Shown here: positions 1-6,319 of the stretch, in pieces
How the letters are laid out: every line of letters starts with the position of its first letter
How positions within the stretch are numbered: the stretch's first letter is position 1
Assembly: GCA_043782755.1 (NCBI GenBank)
Contig: JAYWAC010000205.1
Location: 1-11,552 of the forward strand
DNA from: JADJYF01 sp043782755
GTDB taxonomy: Bacteria > Pseudomonadota > Gammaproteobacteria > Ga0077536
Reading direction: 5' to 3'
DNA: 11,552 nt
Program-made: the position numbers and the translations under genes
Notes under the pieces: model-generated
What the model saw: the letters and a program-made list of their open reading frames with translations, nothing else
Told to the model about the DNA's origin: nothing
The model's database searches: none

Positions 1-24
1 GACCGACTTCCTGGATCTCGCACC

Positions 25-45
25 GCGATAGGCATGTCCTATCGC
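25..45. promoter_or_regulatory. Inverted repeat with OxyR half-site geometry upstream of the peroxiredoxin gene
   Basis: A perfect 8-bp inverted repeat, GCGATAGG then CCTATCGC, is separated by CATGT. Within it lies ATAG-N7-CTAT, the spacing of half an OxyR operator (family consensus ATAGnTnnnAnCTAT). The inner T and A of the consensus are not matched, and a second half-site 7 bp further on is poor. It sits about 130 bp upstream of a peroxide-detoxifying gene, which fits regulation by a peroxide sensor. OxyR binding is inference; the palindrome could serve another dimeric regulator or a divergent gene just off the left edge. Confidence 0.4.
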
Positions 46-175
46 TCCTCACAAGACATTCAATTTCACGCCAGCGTCGAGCCTGCCTAGAGTGCTCCCC
101 ATCGCCGGTCAGGACGGCCACGCCGCAAAGCTCCGGATCCACTGAACCATTGAATGCATCGTCGAGGAGACCAAC

Positions 176-919
176 ATGTTCGAGAACAAAGAAGGCAGTC
201 GTATTCCCAAGGTGGTGTTCCGCACCCGTCGCGGCCATGAATGGGTGAATGTGACCAGCGCCGAAATCTTCAACGGCCGCACGGTGGTGGTGTTCTCCCT
301 GCCGGGCGCTTTCACGCCGACTTGCTCGTCGTCCCATGTCCCGCGCTACAACCAGCTGGCCCAAGAATTCAAGAAGCATGGCGTCGATGAAATCGTGTGT
401 GTATCAGTCAACGACGCCTTTGTCATGAATGAGTGGCAGCAAGATCAGCAGGCCTGGAACATCCGCTTCCTGCCCGATGGCAATGGCGAGTTCACCGACG
501 GCATGGGCTTGTTGGTCAACAAGGAAGACTTGGGTTTTGGTCGTCGCTCGTGGCGCTATTCGATGCTGGTGCGCGACGGCGTGGTGCAGAAGATGTTCAT
601 CGAGACCGAGCAGCCGGGCGACCCTTTCGATGTGTCGGACGCCGACACCATGCTGCGCCACATCGCGCCGCAAGCACCCAAGCCGCTCGACGTGACGGTG
701 TTCTCGCGCCAGGGCTGTCCGCATTGCGCGCGCGCCAAGCACGCGCTGGAAGAGGCCGACATCGTCTTCGAGGAGTTGGTGTTGAACAAGGACTTCACTG
801 ACAGGACGCTGCGCGCGGTGACGGCGCGCAACAGCTTCCCGCAGATCTTCGTCAATGGCGCACACATCGGTGGCGCCGATGATCTGGAGCATTGGTTAGC
901 CCACGACCGCGCGGCGTAA
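176..919 (+). CDS. Peroxiredoxin-glutaredoxin fusion (hybrid Prx5/Grx, glutathione-dependent peroxidase)
   Basis: This 247-residue cytoplasmic peroxidase is predicted to reduce H2O2 and organic hydroperoxides using glutathione. The N-terminal Prx5-type domain (about 1-160) has the peroxidatic motif PGAFTPTC, with Cys50, and the conserved RRSWRY segment (123-128). The C-terminal glutaredoxin domain (about 171-243) has CPHC (Cys181, Cys184), the FPQIF loop with cis-Pro222, and IGG-DDLE for glutathione binding. Length and cysteine positions agree closely with the characterised Haemophilus influenzae hybrid. The ATG at 176 follows GGAG at a suitable distance. The Grx centre is CPHC rather than the commoner CPYC or CPFC. 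The gene appears monocistronic: it converges on a minus-strand gene whose stop lies 130 bp away. A possible OxyR-type palindrome lies upstream. The family call is secure. Confidence 0.96.
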   Translation: MFENKEGSRIPKVVFRTRRGHEWVNVTSAEIFNGRTVVVFSLPGAFTPTCSSSHVPRYNQLAQEFKKHGVDEIVCVSVNDAFVMNEWQQDQQAWNIRFLPDGNGEFTDGMGLLVNKEDLGFGRRSWRYSMLVRDGVVQKMFIETEQPGDPFDVSDADTMLRHIAPQAPKPLDVTVFSRQGCPHCARAKHALEEADIVFEELVLNKDFTDRTLRAVTARNSFPQIFVNGAHIGGADDLEHWLAHDRAA

Positions 920-965
920 AGCCAGGCTCTCTGCCGGCGCGGCGCACACCAGCGCCCGCGCCGAC

Positions 966-985
966 CGTGCCCTTGAGTGGGCACG
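966..985. other. Stem-loop in the convergent spacer
   Basis: CGTGCCC and GGGCACG form a perfect 7-bp stem around a TTGAGT loop, 47 bp after the peroxiredoxin stop. It could act in transcription termination from the left, but no T-tract follows, so it is not a canonical intrinsic terminator. Confidence 0.35.
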
Positions 986-1000
986 CTGCCCGGCACGCCT

Positions 1001-1037
1001 ATCGCGACACGCTCGACTTCACATCGACGGTCGCGAT
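1001..1037. other. Nested imperfect stem-loop in the convergent spacer
   Basis: The outer arms ATCGCGAC (1001-1008) and GTCGCGAT (1030-1037) are perfect complements. An inner TCGA pair (1013-1016 with 1024-1027) can extend the fold. It lies between two convergent stops (919 and 1050), where bidirectional terminators are common. There is no T-run on either strand, so function is unproven. Confidence 0.3.
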
Positions 1038-1049
1038 CTTAAGTCGGGC

Positions 1050-1448
1050 TCAACGCCCGAAAGAGGCGGTCAGCACTTCGGTGTCGAGGTATTCAGTCAG
1101 CGCGACGATTTTGTCACCGCGCCAGCGATAGACCCAGCAATAGGTGTTGTTGTAGGTGCCACCGGCGACGGTCTTCGATTCGCCATGACCCTGCACCGCA
1201 ACGTAGTCGCCGTCGGCAAATACATTTTCGACAGTGATGTGCAGATGCCCATCGAGCAGACCGCCGAGCGGGACGAGCAGGCGTTCGACTACATCGGCCT
1301 TGCCGTTGAAGGTGCCGGAAAATTTGGTATTGCCGATGATGGTCCACTGCACCTGCTCATCGAGCAGGCCGAGCAGCGGTTCGGGATTGCCTTCGCTGAT
1401 GGCTTTGAAACCCTGACTGATAGCGGCTTTGCGTTGTGCGGCGTCCAT
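1050..1448 (-). CDS. SnoaL-like / NTF2-fold (ketosteroid isomerase superfamily) protein
   Basis: The 132-residue protein is about the usual length for a single SnoaL/NTF2 cone domain. It starts with a helical stretch (DAAQRKAAISQGFKAIS), then has GNPEPLLGLLDEQVQWTIIG, typical of the first strand-helix unit. Later strands include HITVENVFADGDYVAVQGHG and the C-terminal VYRWRGDKIVALTEYLDT. Members are small isomerases, hydrolases or ligand-binding proteins of varied substrate, so no reaction is assigned. The ATG at 1448 is preferred because AGGGGAG lies just upstream; a longer in-frame extension to 1565 lacks support and would almost reach the transporter stop. It lies 110 bp downstream of the SulP gene on the same strand and may be the last gene of that series. 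No signal peptide is visible. Confidence 0.85.
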   Translation of the reverse strand: MDAAQRKAAISQGFKAISEGNPEPLLGLLDEQVQWTIIGNTKFSGTFNGKADVVERLLVPLGGLLDGHLHITVENVFADGDYVAVQGHGESKTVAGGTYNNTYCWVYRWRGDKIVALTEYLDTEVLTASFGR

Positions 1449-1558
1449 GAAACTCCCCTTGAGTTGCGTTGATGGTTGGTCGAGCATCGCGCCGTTCGCG
1501 CGCGACACCTGGGCCGCAGCATAGGAGATCCGGTCCGCAGTCGACAGAGGCCGCGTGC

Positions 1559-3718
1559 TCACCACTCCGATAGACGTTGCAGCTCGCGGGTCGACCAGCG
1601 CTGGTTATTGACCAGGATGTCGCAGATGGCGGTCAGCAGCGCGATGGCGAGCGCCGGTTCCTGCTGTTTGATGCGCTCAAACGCCTGCATTGACAACACC
1701 AGTAGATCGGTCGGCGCCGCGATGATGGCGTGCGCGGCACGCGGTCCTTGTTTGAGTAGCGCCAGCTCACCGAAAAAGCTGCCGGCGCCATAGATCGCCA
1801 GTCGTTTGTAATGATGGGTGGTGGTACGCAACTGGATCTCCACCTGCCCGCACATGACGAGATACAGCTCATCGCCTAGCTGCCCTTCAATGAACAGGCT
1901 CGCGTCGACGTCCAGGTGTCGCGGTTCGAGGTGTTGCAGCAGCAGCTCGACCTGGCTTGAGTTCAGATAGCGCGCGATGCTGTTGCTGGCCAACGCCACG
2001 GCGTCGTCGATGCGGGTGCGGCTGTAATTCAGTGCTTCGAGCAGCGCGTTCTCGGCAAACTCCAAGGCTTCATCGCGACCGTTGAAGGTGCGCACCGGTG
2101 CATTGGCGCGCTTGTCGCTGATCAAGCGCAGCGCGTCGGCGAAGTCTTCACCGACACCGGCCTCCGCATGCAGCTCGCAGAACAGCAACAGACCGCCGTG
2201 TTCGTGCAGGCGATTGGCGATCTGTTGCAGCAGTTTGACCGCCGTGAGGTCAATGTGCGTGACCTTGCGCAGGTGCAGGATCACCCAGTTCGGCCCATGC
2301 AAGGCCGGGCCGACTTCGTCGATGAGTCTATCGGTGGTGCCAAAGAAAAGATTGCCGCGCAGCTCGAACAACACGATGCGCTCGCCGTGTTCGTCGAGCA
2401 GTGTACGCTCGGCTTCCGGGCGCGCCTTGATCGAGCGCGCTTCGCGCGCATTCGAGCGGCGACTGACGACCGGCTGGGCTATCTGCTCGCGAATGAACAT
2501 GAGGATGGCGATAGCGACACCGACGCCGATAGCCGCCACCAGGTTGTAGAGCACGGTGATGGCCGTCACCAACACGGCGATCATAGCGTCCTGGCGGGTG
2601 CGGCCCTGACGCGCCCAGGCCAGTACATCGCGATCGGCGACATCGAAAGCGACTGCGATGATGACACCCGCCAGCGCGCCGATAGGCAGCACGCTGCCGA
2701 GGCCGCCGGCAAAGGCGGTCATGAACAAGAACAGCGCGCCGACTGCGGTCGCCACCCAGCGTCCACCGCCGCTCTTGACCGCGATGACCGTCGCGGCGGT
2801 GGTGCCAGAGCCGCCGATGCCACCCAACAGCGCGCTTGCGATCGTGCCTATGCCCTGGCCCATCAGTGTGCGTCGCGCGTTGTGGCGCAGGCCGGTGACC
2901 GCATCGGCAATCACCGCCGCGAGCAAGGTGTTGAGCGCCGACAGCACCGCCAGGGCGGCGGCGGTGGGTAACATCACGGCATAGGGCAGGCTGCGCAAAC
3001 CCGCCAGCGGCAGGCCGATGGCGTCGCTTTGAAATCCGGCGAGCTTGCCGATCAACCACGGGCCAGGTGCGGTGCCGCCATGCACGGCGACCAAGCCGTG
3101 AAACGCCAATGTGCCCAGCACCAGGCCCGCTATCGGCCCCGGCACGCGTGGCGCGAAACGCGGCACCAGACGCACGCCGACGATGGTCACCAGTGCCGCC
3201 ACCGCCGGTAGCCAACGCCAATCCAGCCACAGATCCCCGGCGCCGACGCCAGTCACGGCTTTCAACTGCGATTTGATCATGAGGATGGCCGAGCCGGTCA
3301 TGAAGCCGCTGATGACCGGCGAGGGGATGTATTTGATCAGCTTGCCGCCGCCCGACAGGCCGATTAGAAATTGGAAGCCGCCGGCCAGCACCACCACCAT
3401 CGCCAGCGCGAGCAGCAGCGTCGCACCGCTCAGGCCTTGGGCGCTGAGAACGGCCAGCGCACTGGTCAGCAGCACCAGGGCCGGACCCGTCGGCGCACTG
3501 ATCACGCCCGGCGCGCCGCCGATCAAACCGCTGATCAAACACAGCGCCGCAGTGGTGACGAGGCCGGCATAGGCACCACTGGCGGCATCGGCGCCGGCCA
3601 CGGCAAAGAGTGTGACGCCGAAGGCCATGGCTTGCGGCAGCAGGATCGCGGTTGCGGTCAGCGCACCCCACAGATCGCCAGCCGCTGGCCGCGTGTCCCG
3701 ATCTGAATCTGCGCTCAT
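1559..3718 (-). CDS. SulP/SLC26-family anion transporter with STAS and cyclic nucleotide-binding domains
   Basis: This 719-residue inner-membrane protein has three modules. Residues about 15-410 are the hydrophobic SulP transport domain, including LLPQAMAFGV (27-36), the counterpart of the SulP entry motif, and GGIGGSGTTAATVIAVKSGG (299-318), the region that in SLC26 proteins lines the substrate site. Residues about 447-555 are a STAS domain with a D-L-T-A motif (490-493). Residues about 583-705 are a cyclic nucleotide-binding domain whose phosphate-binding cassette reads FGELALLKQGPRAA (649-662), with Glu651 and Arg660 retained. Family substrates include sulfate, bicarbonate and dicarboxylates; the substrate here cannot be read from sequence. 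The cassette predicts nucleotide control of transport, probably by cAMP (inference). The usual SLC26 Arg near position 309 is Ala. The ATG at 3718 has GAGAG upstream. A perfect 12-bp hairpin sits 31 bp before the start. Confidence 0.93.
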   Translation of the reverse strand: MSADSDRDTRPAAGDLWGALTATAILLPQAMAFGVTLFAVAGADAASGAYAGLVTTAALCLISGLIGGAPGVISAPTGPALVLLTSALAVLSAQGLSGATLLLALAMVVVLAGGFQFLIGLSGGGKLIKYIPSPVISGFMTGSAILMIKSQLKAVTGVGAGDLWLDWRWLPAVAALVTIVGVRLVPRFAPRVPGPIAGLVLGTLAFHGLVAVHGGTAPGPWLIGKLAGFQSDAIGLPLAGLRSLPYAVMLPTAAALAVLSALNTLLAAVIADAVTGLRHNARRTLMGQGIGTIASALLGGIGGSGTTAATVIAVKSGGGRWVATAVGALFLFMTAFAGGLGSVLPIGALAGVIIAVAFDVADRDVLAWARQGRTRQDAMIAVLVTAITVLYNLVAAIGVGVAIAILMFIREQIAQPVVSRRSNAREARSIKARPEAERTLLDEHGERIVLFELRGNLFFGTTDRLIDEVGPALHGPNWVILHLRKVTHIDLTAVKLLQQIANRLHEHGGLLLFCELHAEAGVGEDFADALRLISDKRANAPVRTFNGRDEALEFAENALLEALNYSRTRIDDAVALASNSIARYLNSSQVELLLQHLEPRHLDVDASLFIEGQLGDELYLVMCGQVEIQLRTTTHHYKRLAIYGAGSFFGELALLKQGPRAAHAIIAAPTDLLVLSMQAFERIKQQEPALAIALLTAICDILVNNQRWSTRELQRLSEW

Positions 3719-3748
3719 GGATGCACTCTCGCCGTTAAGGTTCGAGTG

Positions 3749-3775
3749 TAAGCGCGACTGCGGCAGTCGCGCTTA
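3749..3775. repeat. Perfect 12-bp inverted repeat between the amidohydrolase and SulP genes
   Basis: TAAGCGCGACTG and CAGTCGCGCTTA are perfect complements around a 3-base centre (CGG). The element sits in the 91-bp gap after the M20 stop and 31 bp upstream of the SulP start, both on the minus strand. On that strand the hairpin is followed by ACACTCG, not a U-run. A factor-binding operator, an mRNA stabiliser or an attenuating hairpin all fit better than a classical intrinsic terminator. Confidence 0.7.
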
Positions 3776-3809
3776 AGCATGTCATGTAAGAAAAAGCGCC
3801 GAGCCGCCT

Positions 3810-4976
3810 TCAGCGCGCCAGCACCTGTTCGACCAAGCGCACCCAATAGCTCGCGCCGATGGGAATGATCTCGTCGTTGAAGTCGAAAGTCGGGCTGTGC
3901 AGCAGACAGCCACCCGTGCCGGGCCCGTTACCGATGAAGGCATAACAGCCGGGCTTGGCTTCAAGCATATAGCCGAAGTCTTCTGAGCCGGTCACCGGTT
4001 CGACTTCGGTGTTGACCTGCTCCATGCCGACCACTGCCTGCGCGGCGCGCGCGGCGATGTCGGTCTCGTGGGCGGAATTGACGGTCGGCGGAAAGCGGTT
4101 TTCGTACATCCAGTCCAATCGGCAGCCATGGGCGGCACACAGGCCGTCGGCGATTTCGCGCATGCGCTTTTCTATGATGGCGCGCACGCTCTGACTGAAA
4201 CAGCGCACCGTGCCGCGCAGCAGCACTGACTCGGGCACCACATTCCAGGCGTCGCCAGCGTGGAACTGGGTGACCGTCAGTACGGCCGGATCGATGGCTT
4301 TCACATTGCGCGATATCACTGTCTGCCAGGCCGACACCAATTCAGCGCCGACCACGATCGGGTCGATGGTCAGATGAGGCAGTGCGGCGTGACCGCCCTG
4401 GCCGTGGATCGTCACTTCGAAGATATCCATTGCCGCCATCGCAGCGCCGGTGCGCATCGCCATCTTGCCGACTTCCAGGCCCGGCCAGTTGTGCAGGCCG
4501 TAGATCGCCTCCATCGGGAAGTCTTCGAACAGGCCATCGTCCATCATGGCCTTGGCGCCGGCTTCGCCTTCCTCGGCGGGTTGGAAGACGAAATGCACGA
4601 TGCCGTCAAAGTCACGCGTCGCGGCCAGGTGTTCGGCGGCGGCCAGCAACATCGCGGTGTGGCCGTCGTGACCACAGGCATGCATCACGCCCGGTTGTTG
4701 TGAGCGATGGGCGAATTTGTTCATCTCGGCGAGTGGCAGCGCATCCATGTCGGCGCGCAGGCCTATCGATCTATCGCTATTGCCAGCCTTGATGGTGCCG
4801 ACCACGCCGGTCTTGCCCAAGCCCCGCACGATAGGAATGCCAAAGGATTCCAGCTTAGCAGCGACCAGGTCTGCGGTGCGGTGCTCCTGGTAGGCGAGTT
4901 CGGGATGGGCATGGATTTCGCGCCGCCAGTGGGCGTGGACGTCCTTGCGCGCGGTGATTTGGTCGACCAGTTTCAT
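3810..4976 (-). CDS. M20D-family metal-dependent amidohydrolase (N-acyl amino acid / hippurate hydrolase type)
   Basis: The 388-residue cytoplasmic hydrolase has the full set of M20D landmarks: LRADMDALP (73-81), HACGHDGHTAML (99-110) with metal ligands Cys101 and His103, FQPAEEGE (131-138) with Glu135/Glu136, GLHNWPG (160-166) with His162, GSEDFGYML (330-338) and LLHSPTFDFND (358-368) with His360. Residues about 180-290 form the inserted lid/dimerisation domain. Family enzymes hydrolyse amide bonds of N-acyl amino acids, hippurate, indole-3-acetyl conjugates and similar substrates; which one applies here is unknown. The ATG at 4976 follows AGGGAGA, a strong ribosome binding site. It starts 59 bp after the esterase stop on the same strand, so co-transcription with the esterase is likely. 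Length is normal and no key residue is missing. Confidence 0.95.
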   Translation of the reverse strand: MKLVDQITARKDVHAHWRREIHAHPELAYQEHRTADLVAAKLESFGIPIVRGLGKTGVVGTIKAGNSDRSIGLRADMDALPLAEMNKFAHRSQQPGVMHACGHDGHTAMLLAAAEHLAATRDFDGIVHFVFQPAEEGEAGAKAMMDDGLFEDFPMEAIYGLHNWPGLEVGKMAMRTGAAMAAMDIFEVTIHGQGGHAALPHLTIDPIVVGAELVSAWQTVISRNVKAIDPAVLTVTQFHAGDAWNVVPESVLLRGTVRCFSQSVRAIIEKRMREIADGLCAAHGCRLDWMYENRFPPTVNSAHETDIAARAAQAVVGMEQVNTEVEPVTGSEDFGYMLEAKPGCYAFIGNGPGTGGCLLHSPTFDFNDEIIPIGASYWVRLVEQVLAR

Positions 4977-5035
4977 CGCTGTCTCTCCCTAAGTTTGACC
5001 GTCACGGTGTGCGCGCCGGTCAGGGTGAACTGCAC

Positions 5036-5968
5036 TCAGGCCATGTATTGCTTGATGAAGGCAGCCTGCGCCGCGATCAGTCGCGCCGCTTCCGGAATAA
5101 TTTTCGACATCAACAGAAAGCCATGGAACACGCCACCATAGCGATAGTATTCGACCACCACCTCGGCGCGCTTCAACTTGCCAGCATAAGCCTCGCCTTC
5201 GTCGCGCAGCGGATCGAATTCCGCAGTCGAGACCAAGGCCGGTGGCAGACGGCTGAGATCCTTGGCATGAAGCGGCGACATGCGCGCGTCGTGGAGGTCA
5301 ATTTTGTTGGCATTGTAGTGCTTCCAGAACCAGTCCATCTGCGGTCGGCCGAGCAGCGGCGCGGCGGCGTTCTCAGCGATCGAGGGTTGGCTCATGGTGG
5401 CGTCGACGGCCGGATAGGTCAGCACTTGCAGGCGCAGCGCCGGGCCACCCGCGTCACGTGCCATCAAGGCCACGGCGGCAGCGAGGTTACCGCCCGCGCT
5501 GTCACCGACTACACCCACGCGGCTGGCATCGATACCGAGCTTGGCGGCCTGGCTCGCCACCCACTTCAGCGCGGCAAAGCAATCCTCGAGTGGCACCGGG
5601 AAGGGATGTTCGGGCGCCTTGCGATATTCGACCGCCACCACCGCGCAACCCGTGCGGTTGGCGAGCGTGCGGCAATAGCCATCGTGGGTACCGAGATCCA
5701 TGTACACCCAGCCGCCGCCATGGAAATGCACCATCACCGGCAAAGGTCCGCTGCCGGCCGGCGCATAGAGACGCGCCGGGATCGTGTCGCCGGCGACTGG
5801 GATGAGCAGTTCCTCGACCCGTGCGCAGGCTTCCTGATCTTCAGGCTTGGTCGCAAACGCTGCGTTGAAATACGCGCGGCCCTCGGCCGGCGGCATTTCA
5901 TCGAGGGCTTTGATACGAGCTTCGCTCAAGACTTTCAGGACGACCTGAGATTCGGTTGTCAACGGCAT
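5036..5968 (-). CDS. Alpha/beta-hydrolase esterase of the hormone-sensitive-lipase (HSL) type
   Basis: This 310-residue carboxylesterase has the HSL-family oxyanion motif HFHGGGW (81-87), the nucleophile elbow GDSAGG (155-160, Ser157), the acid in FDPLRDEG (Asp252) and the catalytic histidine in FHGF (His282). A cap is formed by the N-terminal approximately 50 residues. Length is typical. No signal peptide is evident, so it is probably cytoplasmic. The substrate class is short- to medium-chain acyl esters; the exact ester is unknown. The ATG at 5968 is supported by GGAGGTC 6 bases upstream. It is the first gene of the minus-strand series, followed after 59 bp by the M20 amidohydrolase, suggesting joint release of acids from esters and amides. 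The promoter should lie in the divergent spacer shared with the diguanylate cyclase. Confidence 0.95.
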   Translation of the reverse strand: MPLTTESQVVLKVLSEARIKALDEMPPAEGRAYFNAAFATKPEDQEACARVEELLIPVAGDTIPARLYAPAGSGPLPVMVHFHGGGWVYMDLGTHDGYCRTLANRTGCAVVAVEYRKAPEHPFPVPLEDCFAALKWVASQAAKLGIDASRVGVVGDSAGGNLAAAVALMARDAGGPALRLQVLTYPAVDATMSQPSIAENAAAPLLGRPQMDWFWKHYNANKIDLHDARMSPLHAKDLSRLPPALVSTAEFDPLRDEGEAYAGKLKRAEVVVEYYRYGGVFHGFLLMSKIIPEAARLIAAQAAFIKQYMA

Positions 5969-6319
5969 GCTGCGACCTCCATCGTTTTGTTCACGGATTA
6001 AATCCTTGGTATTTGTCGAATTTGGCTAGCCGCTGTCGGCTTTGGAGAATCGTCGCAAGGCGGTGGGAGAGCGAGGACGGAAGGGCATGCGTTCGAGGCG
6101 AATAATGCGGCTATTTGACGAGAGTGCGCGCCCTCATGGACCGCTCTCCCGCTGCCGCAGCAGATTCGTCCTAAGTCCGACAGGCGGCTAGGGTAGGGGC
6201 AAAGTCTGGGGGGCGCAATGTGGGTGCGCGCAGGCTTCGATATCGCGAATCGTTCTAAAGTAGATGGGCGCTGGCGACGATACAGGGGGGGCTGCACCTA
6301 CTCACATAAGGGAATAAAA
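5969..6319. promoter_or_regulatory. Divergent intergenic region (esterase / diguanylate cyclase)
   Basis: This 351-bp stretch must hold promoters for two divergently transcribed genes. I could not place convincing -35/-10 pairs. The AT-rich patch at about 5990-6025 is the likeliest site for the esterase promoter. No riboswitch fold (c-di-GMP classes included) and no repeat shared with the rest of the window was recognised. A 99-codon minus-strand reading frame here has low-complexity, Arg/Pro/Ser-rich content and no ribosome binding site, and is not called. Confidence 0.4.

Noticed and set aside
404..892. Long minus-strand reading frame opposite the peroxiredoxin gene
   Set aside because: It is antisense to a gene with complete, well-placed catalytic motifs, has no family features and reflects GC-rich codon bias.
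1045..1059. CGGGC/GCCCG hairpin overlapping the SnoaL-like stop codon
   Set aside because: A five-base stem with no T-run; too weak to call a terminator.
2328..3671. 447-codon minus-strand frame inside the SulP gene
   Set aside because: It overlaps the transporter in another frame and gives an Arg/His/Gly-rich product with no domain pattern; the SulP frame is clearly the real one.
4996..5022. TGACCG...CGGTCA inverted repeat between the esterase and amidohydrolase genes
   Set aside because: Only six bases per arm with a 15-base loop; expected by chance at this composition.
5009..6001. 330-codon + strand frame over the esterase
   Set aside because: It is antisense to an esterase with an intact catalytic triad; its composition is Arg/His-rich and it has no recognisable motif.
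5998..6297. 99-codon minus-strand frame in the divergent spacer
   Set aside because: No ribosome binding site, biased composition and no motif; a short chance frame in GC-rich DNA is likelier.
6218..6319. Upstream ATG extending the diguanylate cyclase by 34 residues
   Set aside because: The extension is Arg/Gly-rich and unlike the family; the ATG at 6320 has an AAGGGA site and gives the natural N-terminus.
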